64,000 nucleotides of DNA. It comes from Musa acuminata AAA Group (taxonomy: Eukaryota > Streptophyta > Magnoliopsida > Zingiberales > Musaceae). Below are positions 43,211 through 56,112 of this stretch, piece after piece (position 1 is the stretch's first letter; each line of letters opens with the position of its first letter). The DNA is taken from positions 41,362,001 through 41,426,000 of the forward strand of contig NC_088357.1 in assembly GCF_036884655.1 (NCBI RefSeq), given 5' to 3'. The notes beneath the pieces are model-generated. The model searched no databases. It was not told the DNA's origin and saw only the letters and a program-made list of their open reading frames with translations. The position numbers and the translations under genes are program-made.

Positions 43211-45910
43211 AAGTAACTCAACTCTCTTGAATTATTTTGAAATTACTTGAAGTTTTTCATGAGTGCTTAATTTAGATAGTAGGAATAGGAAATAAAAAAT
43301 TATTTTTCAAAAATTATATCATGTTTTTCTTTTTAGCATCTTTGAAAAATTAAAAAATTTAAGCATGAAAAGATAGATTCACCTAAAAAGAAAAATGTAT
43401 GACTACAACAAATAACAAAATGATTTTGTTTGAAAATGTCTTATGCCCAATGAAACCATCATTGATGAATATGCTTTATATTTAATAGTTTCTTTGGCTT
43501 ATATGCCTTATCATGATAAACGTTTTGAAAAGTTTATATCATACTTGATGATTGTTATACATGATGATTTATTGGTCTTGAAGTTATTATTAAATGAAAT
43601 CATGTTTGACATGAAGTAATGAGTTGAAATAATTTTTTTTTGAATTATGTGTTGCACTTTTTTTTATGATTTTTTATCTTTCCGTTTTAAATGATGATGC
43701 ATGGATTAAAAAAAAAAAAGGGACATGCATGTATGGAATCAATCAATAAGTTGAAACAAAAGGAGGAAAGAATTTTTTATTAAAAATTTTCTTTTTCTCT
43801 ATCTTATTGATTTCTACCTAAGAGACCAATAAAATTATTTATGCCATTTTGAATCTCTTGAAAGAAATATTGAGATTTTGATGATTTGGACGATTTGAAT
43901 TTGAATGAGTTTTATTCAAAATCATGATCTTGATTCCGTGATATTTACAAATTAAGATTTATTATGAATCAAGATTTTTTCATTAATCGATCTCCTAAGA
44001 TTTTCTTTTGATTATTTATGAGTAGGTTTTTCAAAAAGAAATCATGCCTTTTGGTATTCATATGATCTAATCTTTCATGATATGATTTTTATACAATTCC
44101 TTGTATTCATGAAATGTTTATCGCATCACCCAATTACTTTCTTCTTGATATTCCTTATGTGGTGATATAAAATTATGCATGAAATACTCTTGATATTATT
44201 TTGATGCATACAAATGAAAAGTTATGATCATGAATGGTCGGATGAAATTTGACAAGTTAATACCATCATGATTTGAAACATTTATAATTTGAAATTATGC
44301 ATGCAATTGCTTTGTATTGTGATGATATATGCATATAATGTGTATCATGAATACTTTATTATCATACATGAAAATAGTGATAAATATTTTAAAAATAAAT
44401 ATTTGTATCATGTTAGATAATTTTACATTTTGTGCATGATGAGTTATAGTGATGATTGAAATGATACGAATGATGATTTGGAATCATGTATATAATGATG
44501 AGTTTATATGTTTTGAAAATATATATGATGATTTGGTATTATGCATGCAATAATGATACACACAATGATGAAATATTCATGATAAAATTATTATTTTGAT
44601 ATTCATGACTTGAATCTTCGTTTCTTTTTGCCAATGACAAAGGGAGAGAAAGAGTTGCTAATGTACTATCTTGAATTGATGTAAAGGATAATCTCAAAGA
44701 TAAATTAGCTACCTTGCACAAGTCAAGAAAATGTAAAAATTTGCTTACTTTCTTGCACATCTAAAGAAAAGATACAAATGTAACACTTGCCAAATTGTTT
44801 GCTTGCCTCATGTAAAACATGGTCCCTTGTTAGTTTGGTATTTTGCTAAGGAAGCAAAAATGACATTTCTGAAAAGAGAAGAAAGAGCTTACTTTCTTGA
44901 ACATCTTTAATATGCTAGCTAGCATGATGTACAATTTGCTATCTTGAACATTACAAAGAAATACTATCATGCACATTGCAAAGAAAAGCAAATATGCCAA
45001 CTTGTACATCTTTAAATTTGCTAGCTTATATGTAGTAAAACTTGCATATCGTAAAAGTTGTAGCTTATAGAGAAGCAAAGAATTGCTATCTCGAAAGAAG
45101 CAAAAAATACAAAACTTAGAAAACTTGCAATATAATTGCTCTTGCCATGCTTTGTATCAAAAATAGGTTGATATCCTTAAAAGCATCACATTAAATTTTT
45201 TAGTATTGCAATGTATCACATGTATTGCAAATTGAAAATTTTGAGACTATTATCATATCATGTTTAACAATTGATGTCTTTCATGACATGATTTCTTTGC
45301 ATTTTTGTCTTATATGTATCATGTGATGATTGAAATATTGATTGATGCAAATTCATAATTTATGTAAAAGTTTAAATCATTGGTTCATCTCCTTCTTTTC
45401 GGCAATGACATAGGGGGAGAAAGATTGCTAGCTCAAGACAAATGTTGGCTAGCGTGTACTTTTTCCTTCTTTTCGACAAAACCAAAGGGGAGAAAGCTTT
45501 TGCTAGTTAGAACATGCAAAGAAAAGCAAAGTGCAATCTTGCACAAGAAGCAAGTGTTGAATTGCCATGATTGAACTTAAGAATTTTGCTATGCTTTTGT
45601 GCTTATATGTTGTGATGAAAATATAGCTTTATGTTGCAAAAACTTGCATATCTTTTAAAATAGCTAGAGCTACTTCTCCTTTTTGTTGATGACATAAGGG
45701 GAGAAGTATATTGATGACTTCATGCATTGAATTGAATATTTTATATATATATTTATATGATGGTTTAAATATTTTTCATAACATGTGATAAATGTTACTT
45801 GGATTTGGGATAATCCAAGTGTTCTATCAATGACATATTGATAGGGGGAGTTTAGTTAAACTCCGGGGAGTTAAGGTTAACTCCGTTAGTCATCAATTAG
45901 TTGTCATCAT
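43211..45910 (+). other. Non-coding AT-rich interior of the gag-only element
   Basis: The 2.7-kb stretch is AT-rich with many short variations on atgatgattt and tgcatgat and on ttgctagcttg. No pol motif was found in any frame. The last 1.3 kb carries a series of purine tracts, described separately. Confidence 0.65.
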
Positions 45911-45924
45911 AAAAAAGGGGGAGA
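44639..45924 (+). repeat. Series of polypurine tracts before the 3' LTR
   Basis: Tracts resembling aggggagaaag occur at about 44639-44652, 45410-45423, 45484-45495, 45695-45706 and 45841-45850, and the terminal one is at 45911-45924. Several are preceded by a similar ttcttttcggcaatgacat-like phrase. Repeated polypurine tracts are described for Sireviruses. Confidence 0.65.
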
Positions 45925-45925
45925 T

Positions 45926-47509
45926 TGTTGAATCTCGGATTTTGATGATGAAACTAATTGATTGTGTTTAGATGTTTAAAAGCATTTTGAGTGATGCAGG
46001 TCTACTCGATCAAGATTAGACAGTTAGCGCAGGAGGAATTGACGTTGCGCCGGAGGAGATCATGTCAAGATATTGGACGACAGAAGGCTTCGGACATCGG
46101 GCATCGGGCCAAGGAGAGCGGAATTGCGCCAAGGATATCGAGATTGCGGAGGTCAACCGCCGATTGGGCAACAAGCCGCAAGAGAGGATGATGCGCTGAA
46201 GAATCGGACGAAGCGCCAACCAATGACGTGCCGAGCAACAGAATGTCAATTCGCGTTGTAATAATTGTCTAGATCGGAGTAGAGTTTTAGCTTGTGTGTG
46301 CAGGATTAACTACGATAACGACGAAGACATAAAGCGAAACAAAGTGTCGGAGTCAAGCGCGAAGGATTCGTTGCGAGTTCGAGAGTTCGACAGAAGTCCG
46401 AAGGTTCGTCGGGAATGCTATCGGAACTAGCCGAGAATGAGTAGGGAGCTTGCCGAAGGGTTTTTCAGAAGCTCGCCGGAAGGTTCGTTGGAAGTTCGCG
46501 GAGCTCGCCGAGAAAGATCGGAGCTTGCCGAAGAAGCTCATTGGAACTCGTCAACATCAAATCGTGAAGTCTAGGAGCTTGCCGGGAGTCCGCAGAATGG
46601 TTTCCGAGAGTTTATCGGAAGACCGCCGGAAGTTCGCCAGAAGCTCGCCGGAAGAAGTCTTGACTTACGGACTTTGTAATAGCTTAGAAAATGTCTTTAA
46701 ATTTGTAGTTAGCACATTAATTAGGGTTAGGATTAGGTGTTAATCCTATAACCCAAGTAGGGGCCAATTGGGCTCGAGTTCGAACTGGTTTGAGCCAAGT
46801 TTAGAGCCCAACTAGTGAGTTGAAATAGATTTGGCGGTGGGACCGCCCAAAACCCGAGAACTGAGCGGTGGCGCTGCTGGACTGAGTGGTGGCACCGCCC
46901 AACACCCGAGAGGTCCGGCGGTGGCACCGCCGGCCTTGGAAACCCAAGATAATTCAAAATTTGTAGCCCAAATTTGAATCCTCTTAGGGCCTATAAATAC
47001 CCCTCATTTCTCAGTAGAGAAAACAACCTTTGAGAAGCAAGAGATTGAGATAAAAGTCTTAGCAAAGCCTTTAGCAAGTTTTTGTTTTCAATAGCTCGAG
47101 TGTTCACCTCCCTCTTTCTCTTTGAAAATTTGTAAGAGTGTGAATCACTTGTAAAAGGTTGTAAGAGGGGTATTTGTTCTTCCCCTTCAAAGTGATTTGC
47201 TAGTGGAAGTTGGAAGCCTCTTCGAAGAAGGCTTCGCAAGTGGATGTAGGTCATTTTGACCGAACCACTTTAAATTGATGTGTTCTCTGGTTTGCATTTA
47301 CTTATTACTATTTACCTTACTGCAAACCTTCATACGTGCTTTACTTCCTCATTACTTTTGTTGCACATCTTTACGAACATGCTTTCAAGTTAAGAACTTC
47401 TGAGTTCGGTTTTTTTGTTTTATCGTACCAAAGAATTTTCTAAAACCGAAGTTTTAATCTACTGCACTAATTCACCCCCGCCCCTCTTAGTGCCGCTCCG
47501 ATCCTAACA
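45926..47509 (+). repeat. 3' LTR of the gag-only element
   Basis: 1584 bp. The TATA box ctataaatac is at 46991-47000. Several GGTGG/CACC near-palindromes lie around 46833-46932, with a slightly different set from the 5' LTR. Confidence 0.9.
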
Positions 47510-47514
47510 AAATT

Positions 47515-50500
47515 GTCAAGATATTATTTCTTTTTAGTGCTGAAAATCTCATCATGATTTAATAGAAAAAATTTTAAATTCTATATGATTGTTTATACAT
47601 AATTAATATGAATATTAAGTTTATAGTGATTCTATAATCAAATATTAGAATGACGCATGGTTTCATAAACTCCTTAAGATTATATATGCTTATATCTGTG
47701 GGTTATTTCATATTCCCTATTTTAGTATAGAAAGATATTTTATCATCTTTATAAATTACTTATTGAGATATGTCTATATATACCTAATTTATGTAAGGTC
47801 TTAAGTTGTTGATATTATTAGGTATCCATAAATAAAATAAAACATAATTAGATAGAAAAATCAAAATTATTAGATCTAATAAGGGTGATAAATTTTATGG
47901 TCCTTACGATGAATCCGATCATAATTCTAGGTTTTTTTGCTAGATTCCAAGTAAAGCGAGGAATTTATACTTAATATGTTTTACTAGATGTGTCACAACA
48001 TAGCAGGATTACTAGAAGACAAAATTATGATATAGTTAGGAGTATGATGGATTATTTTTCTATACTCTGAATTAATATAAGGAGAAGCTCTAAGGACAAT
48101 TATATATATATTGAATAAGGTTCTATTAAGTCAATTTCATCTAATTTCTTTTAAGTTATGGATTAGTAGGAAACCCAATTAGAGATATCTATATATTTAG
48201 GATAGTCCTGTAAAGATAAAAGTCTTCAATTTATATAAAAATAAATTTGATTCAAAAGATTTCTTTGAATATTTTATTATTTATCCAAATCATAGTACAA
48301 GGATAGTTGAATATGACAATGTAGGATTCTTAGAAAAAGCAAATAAGTATAAGTGAAAATCTTAAAATTTAATCTTGATATTTAGGAGATATAAGTTGAT
48401 ATTTATTTATTATTTTATATTAAAAATATTATTCCTTAAATTAGTAAACAAACCGATGAGGGTGAATAACAAAATAATATTAATGAACTCTAATATGAGA
48501 TTGATGTTATCTCTAATGATCTTATAAAATAATCATAACTAGTCGTCTTGAGATCTGAAACATATCATTTCTAATTATTATATGGTATATCTATAAAAAT
48601 CATATTATGATATAGGAATCAAAAGGATCTTTTGTTGTTTTCACACATTATAAAAAATAATGATTATGAAAAGTAGTATAATATAATAAAAGAAGAGTTA
48701 AAATTAATAACTAGAATAGTGTTTAAGAACTCATCAAATTAACTAATAATTAAAAAATTTTGTTATATAAACATGACTAAAAAGGTAATATCGAATAATA
48801 TAAAAATCAAACTAGTGATTAAAGGTTTTACTTATAAAGAATACATTAATCATAATAAGATATTTTTTTAAAAATTTTTAAGTGAACTCATTAAGAATCA
48901 TCGTGACATTAGTAGCTAATTATAATTTTGAGTTACATCATATAAGTAAAAAAATTAATTATCTGAATATGGATATAGATTTATATGAATTAACTTAAAT
49001 GATTCACAAGAAAAATGAAATAAATATAAAGTCTAATATATATATTTAGGATATCTATTTATAACCTTAAACAAGTCTTAGTATATAAAATTTTATGATG
49101 CCATTACTTTCTTCAGATTTAAGAAAAATACTATTAATCAGTATTAATATCTGAAGGTCAGTAAGAGTTAGTTTATTATATTGGTTTATATATGGATAAT
49201 TTTTTAATTTCTAGTAGTGATCATGGTTTATTATACCAAAGTAAAAAAAATTATCATGAATTTTAAGATGATTGATATGAATAAATATCTTATATTATTA
49301 ACATTGGGATATTCAAAAATAGATTCTAAGAATTATTAATATTATCTCAATAATAATATATTAATTAAGTTTCAGAGAGATTTAATGTACAATGTTGTTC
49401 AGTATATAACATAAGTAGAAATTTCAATTAAAACAAATATTTTTAAAATTATTTAAAAAGAATCAGATAAAGAAAAATATTCATGTATATGTTGTTGGAA
49501 GTCTATTACATGGTTAAACATATACCATACCATATATTAATTTTATAATTAGAATACTAGTTATATATTAGAGTTACGAAACATTAAAATACTATAAAAA
49601 ATAATAAGATATTTAGGAGAGATAAAAAATTATATCTCATATATATGAAATTAGATTAGTTTAAAATGATAGAATTTTTATATGTTGATTATGTCAATTG
49701 CCTTGATAATAAGAAGTCCACTTTATGTTTTATATTTATTAGTTAAAGGAGTAATTTATAAAGAAAAATATTAACCAATATATTATTATATTATCAACTA
49801 TAGAAGTTGATTTTGTGATATGCTTTGAGGCCACTAATCAAACTTTATAATTGTAAAATTTTATATCAGGACTTAGTACAATCACTCAATTGTTAAGTTG
49901 CTAAAGATACTTTGTGACATATTATAGTAGTTTTCTTCTTTAGAATAATAAATACCTTTATGGTATATGCATTATAGTATAAAGTACCTTATGGTTAGAG
50001 AAAAAGAGTTAAGAAATAATTAATATTAATTAAGATATTAAGTTTTAATATATTGAGTACTAATTAATTCACTTGGGACTTATAGCCTAAAAGTGTTTGA
50101 AAGAACATGTTCTTATGATTGAGTTTATAAATAATCTATAAAAGATATAGTGATACATGTTTGAGTAGACATTATAATTGATGTTCTTATTAAAATTATT
50201 TATTTATATTATCTTATTCAGATTTATATATATACATATTATGATTAAATGTGTAAAATAGAACTATCTTGATAAAACAAATTATACGGGTTATTTTAGA
50301 CTGTATTAGTAAGGACTAATAGTGTTATAATACATAGACGGAAATTTAATATTGATGACATACAACCGCTATGACTCACATCAGACCCAATGTGATATTA
50401 TTATATTTATTGACTTATTGGCTTATTTTATAAAATTTATGTGCATGTGTAAAATATTTTTTTTGAAGTTTTAAAATCTAGTTAAGTAAAATTATTTTTA

Positions 50501-51060
50501 AATAATTTTTTATTTTAATTTTTTTATATCTTATCAATTAATGGCCAAGTGGGAGTATGTTAGAATATGTGACCCTATTTAATTTAGTAAGATATATTAT
50601 AGATGTGATTATGACTGTTTACGGTTATCGATCAATAAAAAGAAAATCTAATTATGATAAAATTTCTTAGGAGATACCCTTAATGAGATATGGGATAGTC
50701 TCTCATAATTACTTATTTTGGACCATCTTCTCTTGCATGTAAATAGATAATATCTCCTAGGGACTCAACATAGATATGTGATGCAATGTTATTGAAAGAT
50801 TACATATCTTCTCTCATCTTTCCTTAGTCACGTAAAATTATTGATATATTATAGATCTTCTTCTTATAGATTAACATCAATATAGTTTTCGAATTTGACA
50901 ATAATACACTTGTAGATTAGATAAAGGCTTTTTGAGTAATATCGAAAGGAACGTATTGTAAATCTAATAAATCATTATTTGAATTTGACAATAATACACT
51001 TGTAGATTTTAATTTTAGCCCTAATTCTTATAAGAATTCTTTCATCCGTAATATTTCTTT
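47515..51060 (+). mobile_element. Strongly decayed, AT-rich copia element (plus strand)
   Basis: Pieces of pol can still be followed in order. Integrase: GITRRQNYDIVRSMMDYFS near 47980 and YPNHSTRI near 48290. RT: KGFTYKEYINHNKIF near 48823, LVANYNFELHHI near 48910 and NFKMIDMNKYLI near 49260. RNase H: FLYVDYVNCLDNKKSTLCF near 49690. Family codons appear recast with T and A, and stops are everywhere. A polypurine tract at 50543-50556 precedes a likely 3' LTR from 50558. The left end is not identified and may lie beyond the insertion at 40694. Confidence 0.65.
50558..51060 (+). repeat. Probable 3' LTR of the decayed copia
   Basis: It starts TGTTAGAATATG directly after ggccaagtgggagta, the standard copia polypurine junction. 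The phrase gaatttgacaataatacacttg occurs twice (about 50889 and 50979). The right end is not defined; the pol of the minus-strand copia starts by about 51065. Confidence 0.45.
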
Positions 51061-51467
51061 ACAAACCTTCTATAGTAGCAATATATTATGCCTCTATGGT
51101 AGAGAGTAATACACCTTTAAAATATGGATTATCATGACATAACTCCCATTGTAAAAATGAGTACAAAACTTGATGTGGACTTTTTCATATCAATATCTCT
51201 TGTCATATCTGTATCTATATAATCTGTCAATACAAGTGGTCTACCTCCAAAGCTTAAGCAAACCTTAGAGTTTCCTTTAAGATATTTAAAGATCCACTTC
51301 ACTATTGCCTAGTGCTCTTTGCTTGGATTTATAAGAAATCTACTAGCAGCACCCATTTCATATACGATACCCGACCTCGTATATACCATCACATACATTA
51401 AATGTTCAATTACTGAAGCATAAGTAATATTTTGCATTTTCTTCTTCTCCTCATCACTTGATAAACT

Positions 51468-51654
51468 CTACTCTAAGTACAACTTGAAGTGACCTGAAAG
51501 AGGAGAACCAATTGGCTTTGCATTACTCATACTAAACCTTTCTAATACATTCTCGATGTATTTCTTCTGTGATAACCAAATCTTCTTGCTTTTTCTATCA
51601 CATAAAATATGCATACCTAGTATTTGCTTTACTGATCCCATATCCTTTATTGCA
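51468..51654 (-). pseudogene. RT C-terminal piece of the minus-strand copia
   Basis: AIKDMGSVKQILGMHILCDR, KIWLSQKKYIENVLERFSMS and NAKPIGSPLSGHFKL are the standard copia RT end. Across the insertion this joins to MKxELSESF at 57552-57580, and the target duplication aagga lies within that codon stretch. Confidence 0.75.
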
Positions 51655-51659
51655 AAGGA

Positions 51660-52978
51660 TGTTAGGATCAAGAGCACAAAGAGGGGGGGTGCTGAATTAC
51701 TGTAGCGGAAAACTTTCAACGATTGAAACTGTGTTCGTACGTTGAAATCCGATTCCGACATAAAAGTCATTTCATGCAAATAATAACTTTGAAAGCTTAC
51801 GGAAACATATTTGAAGCAAAGTAAGGAAGACAGTTTGCAGTTAAGATAAATAGCATAAAGGAAATGCAAACCAGATTTTAGAGTGGTTCGATCAAACGTG
51901 ACCTACATCCACTTTCGGCTTCCTCCTCCGACGAGGTTACCGACGTCCACTAGAGGCCTTCCTTTAATAGGCGAAGGCCAATCACCCTTTTACAGTTTCA
52001 CTCCTTTTGACGGGCTTAAGAGACAACCCTTATAGAATTTTCTCTCCTCTCTTGAAAGATCAAAACTTGGAAGAAAAGAGGGAAGAGAACTTCTAACCTT
52101 TACAATACTTTTGAGCTCTAAAATCATAGAGTAAGATCAAGCTTTCGGTGCCCTTTCATGCAAAAAAGGGTGGGGTATATATAGGCCATAAACTGATTTA
52201 AATTTGAAGCTCGAAAATATCTTTTCCCAGATTTTCGGGGTCCTAGCGGTACTACCTCCTAACTAGGGTGGTACAACCGCCAAGCAGCTCGGAGACTGAG
52301 CCCAGGTGGTGCCACCGCTTGACTGGGGCAGTTGCACGCCCAGTCTCACTCGGAGACTGAGCCCAGGTGGTACCACCACCTGACCTGGGCGGTTGCACCG
52401 CCCAGCTTTCCTGGGAGACCATCTCTTGGGTGGTGCCACCGCTAACCCTGGCGGTGCCACCGCTTGGCAAGAATTCTGGTCCGAATGGGTTGATCTATTC
52501 GGCCCAATTTGGGTCTATCAAGGGCTTAATTGCTCTCAGATTAAGTTAATGGGATCACCTCCCATTCCTAACTTAATCTACATGCTAACTACGATATTTT
52601 TTAAGACATTTACTACAACTTGCTCCGGTGCGTTAATAGCTTCTTCCGGCGAGCTTCCGGCGAACATCCAATGAACCTTCGGTGATGCTCCGGCGGACTT
52701 CCGGCCAACTCCTAGACTTGCAACGATCCACTTGGTAAGTTCCGATGAGCTTCTTTAGCAAGCTCTTTGACTTCTCGGATTTGTTCCCGTAGAACCTCCG
52801 ACGATCGTTCGGACTTCCGTCGAACTCTCGAACCCCCAACATGATCATGGTCTCGACTCCGGTGCAACTCCTACTGCATGTCTTTCTTCCATCGTAGTTA
52901 ATCTTGCACGCTTATCTCAACATATGGATTAGATAATAAATAACAATTGACTTCATCATCAAAATCCGAGATTCAACA
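51660..52978 (-). repeat. 3' LTR of the second gag-only element
   Basis: The TATA-like tatatatacccc (minus strand) is at about 52174-52185. GC-rich ggtggtgccaccgc-type near-palindromes run from 52240 to 52475. The LTR is followed by the complement of a polypurine tract, atctctcccttttt. Confidence 0.85.
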
Positions 52979-52996
52979 ATCTCTCCCTTTTTGATG

Positions 52997-55144
52997 ATGA
53001 CAATCAATTAATAACGAAGTTAACCTTAACTCCCCCTATCTTTATGTCATACTTGAGATAAGTTATTCTTGAATTTAAAGCTTTTGAATTCAAGAGACAT
53101 ATTGATAAGTTAAGATCGTTTAATCTTATCAATACTCCCATCATGATTCCTATCATGATGTATTTCTCTAAAAATGATGTCAAGGCTTGACATCCATTTT
53201 CAGGTTTTATATTTCAAATGTGAAAGATAGCAATCGTAGCAATTCATCATATGGTAAGATATCAGCAAGTAAAATTATGATGCAAGTTATTGATATCTTA
53301 ACATGATGCAAACATGGCATATGACAATCATAGCATTTCTTTCATCAATTTACCATATATTTCGTTGCAAGTTTTTTTTTTATATCTTAACATAATTCAA
53401 ATTCAAATATGGCACTCATAGCATCAATTCATATATTTCTCTCACTTTGTCATCAACAAAAAGGAGAACGATATAAGCAAATTTTAAACGTAAATGCGTT
53501 AATGATTCATGCCATAACTAGGTTTATGTCACTTTTCAATAATGAGTGATAAGATATCAATTATACAAACATCTCAAGGAAAACGTGACATGGAGATAGC
53601 TTTCATTACTTCTTCCTCTTTATTTGTTATTATCTTTTTGCATGAAGAAGGAAAATCACTTGTGAGCTTACTTGAATAAATTTAAAATTGATAAGATATT
53701 AAAGCACACTTCATTTTTACAAGGATTAAGATATGTGTGTGAATCAAATCCTTGCATGTAAAACTATTTCTCTAAAGATATAAGAAGGAATCATCAAATC
53801 CATTTCTCGAAAGATATTTTTCACATGATAAGTCTATGAGAGATACATTTACTAGTTGATTCCATATGTCAAAAATCAATGATATGAATCAAACTCGATA
53901 TGTTTATTAAGTCCAGAAGAGAATAATGTATCGAGAAAATCCGATTATTAGGATCAAGAAGATCCGAAAATAAAATTTAACACTTTCATACATTCGGACA
54001 AGGTTTTGCTATAGATTTTCAAATTCAATCATGAAGATAAAATATACTTATTATCATGAAAATTTTTTATCCAAAACACATAATTTCCAACATGTTATTA
54101 AGGCATGTAATTGTGTAAAATTCTCATTATAGCAATTATATCCTACCATGATCAAAATTTCTCCCCATTTTATCATTATAAAGAAGAAGGGAAGAACAAA
54201 ATAGTATAAAATATTTTAATCATTTCAAGACATACAAGCCATAAATACAATCACATCATGTCATGAAAGATAAAATCACTTGAATACCAAAAGACATGAT
54301 TCATTTTGACATATCTCCACTTTAAATAAAAAATGAAAAGAATTCTTAGGAGATCATGATATAGATAGAATTCATTCAATCTTGTAAGAGAACAAGATAT
54401 TAATTCATGCATATAAAATCTTGACTTAAGCATAAGAAATCTCAATTTCTAAATTTTAAAAAATCAAGATAAAGCTCATTTAAATCATCAAATCAAGATT
54501 ATTTTCAAGAGATTCACAAAAGTAATATAAATAGATTCATTAATTTCCCTTTTTGAAAAATCAATAAAGTCAGAAAAATAAATTTTTCAAGAAGAAATCT
54601 TTCCACTTTTTAGTTGTTTTAATTCATGTGATTTATTTCATACATGCATATTCTTTTCATTTATGCCAAATAAACACACGCATCAATGTTTAGGATCGAA
54701 AAATGAATTTCATCACAAAAACCGTCAAGACCAAATCATCATGTATAACTTTTAAAATCTCATTCATAAAATAGTCAATCATGGTATCAAAAATATTTAA
54801 TATTTTCATTACATCATTATGCATTACTTCAAATCAAACATGATTTCATTTAATCAAAATCGAGAAATTAGTTAATCAAACATGATACCATTCAACAATG
54901 TTAATCAAACAAGATACACATTATTATTTCTTAACCACATATAGCATGATTTCATAAGACATTTTTAATTATTTTATTTATCATAAACATGTAATTTTCA
55001 TGATTATTTTCAAAATTACTAGAATGATAAGCATGATTCCTAATTTTTGCATTTTCATTATAAAACATGTAATTTTCAAGAAAATTAATTCTAAAAAAAA
55101 ACGAAAATACATAATGAAAAATATCAAGTAATTTCAAAATAAAT
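52997..55144 (-). other. Non-coding AT-rich interior of the second gag-only element
   Basis: The stretch is AT-rich, with tgatatc, catgat and aaatcat words and purine tracts in reverse complement (for example near 53020, 53440 and 54165). No pol motif is seen on either strand. It corresponds to 43211-45910 in the other element. Confidence 0.6.
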
Positions 55145-56062
55145 TAAGGGGGTTTCGATTATCTCATCGTTGAATGTCCTTAAGGCATAGTTTACCACCT
55201 TGCCTTTCTTGATTTTCTCATCATCTTCGGAGGAGCTCGATTCATCCCAAGTTGTATTTTTTTTCTTGCGTTCAAATCAAGTAGTTATGTTCTTTTTGCT
55301 TTTTAATTTTTGTTTTATGAACTTTTTAGATTTCATTTGTAGTTCTTGTTCACTATCACTTGAGCTTATGCTCAAGTGGTCTTCAAATGTTCTATGTCCC
55401 AAATCCTTTCTGTTCTTTGGAAGGTTGTTTTATTCATCATGTGCATTGTGCACCATTTCATATGTCATCAATGAACCGATAAGTTCTTCAAGTAGAAAAA
55501 TATTTAAATTTTTTGTTTCTTGTATTGCCGTTACTTTTGATTCCAAAGCTTTAGAAAGTGATCATAAAACTTTCCTAACAAGTTCAAAATTCGAGAAATA
55601 TTTGCCAAGAGCTTTTAAACCATTGACGACATCCATGAAATGAGTGTACATGTCAACAATGGTTTCGCTCGGCTTCATTTAAAAAAGCTCGAAATCATGC
55701 ATCAAAAAATTTACTTTAGAATCTTTTACACTACTTGTGCCTTCGTATGTGATTTCAAGAGTGCGCCAAATATCGAAAGCCGTTTCACACATAGAAACCC
55801 AATTAAACTCATTTTTGTCTAAGGCACAAAATAGAGCATTTATAGCTCTAGCATTTAAAGAAAACGTCTTCTTCTCCAAATCATTCCAATGGTTCATTGG
55901 AAGAGAAGACATTCGAAAACCGTTCTCGACAATATTCCATAAATTTAAATCCAACGAAAGCAAGAAAACTCTCATTCTAGTTTTTCAATAAGTGTAGTCC
56001 GTCCCATTCAAAAAGGGAAGACAAATGAGAGATTGAACCTCTTAAAAGCCGAAATGAGCCAT
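55145..56062 (-). pseudogene. Truncated Sirevirus-like Gag with stops
   Basis: The ATG at 56062 is followed by early stops (MAHFGF-stop). Then come PFLNGTDYTY, MRVFLLSLDLNLWNIVENGF, ALFCALDKNEFNWVSMCETA and FDIWRTLEITYEGTSSVKDS, all matching the gag at 42317. The end reads DESSSSEDDEKIKKGKVVNY and ALRTFNDE, which corresponds to VNWALTSLDYKV in the other copy, after which coding similarity ends in both. Confidence 0.75.
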
Positions 56063-56097
56063 TTCTATTTGGGTGTTAATCCAAATTAGAAAACCGT

Positions 56098-56110
56098 GAC
56101 TTCGATACCA
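56098..56110 (-). other. Divergent primer binding site
   Basis: The minus strand reads TGGTATCGAAGTC two bases from the LTR end. It keeps the first seven bases of TGGTATCAGAGC and then differs. Confidence 0.55.
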
Positions 56111-56112
56111 AT

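Larger units (their letters stand above)
40694..47509 (+). mobile_element. Gag-only Sirevirus-like copia element (6816 bp, complete ends)
   Basis: LTRs 40694-42266 (1573 bp) and 45926-47509 (1584 bp) begin TGTTGAATCTCG and end GATCCTAACA. The target duplication aaatt flanks both ends (40689-40693 and 47510-47514). The PBS is at 42269-42280 and the polypurine tract at about 45911-45924. Only gag can be read inside; protease, integrase, RT and RNase H are absent from the 3.66-kb interior. Repeated polypurine tracts near the 3' end and short palindromes in the LTR are Sirevirus traits. It fits the non-autonomous TR-GAG type of element and would need pol from elsewhere. Confidence 0.9.
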
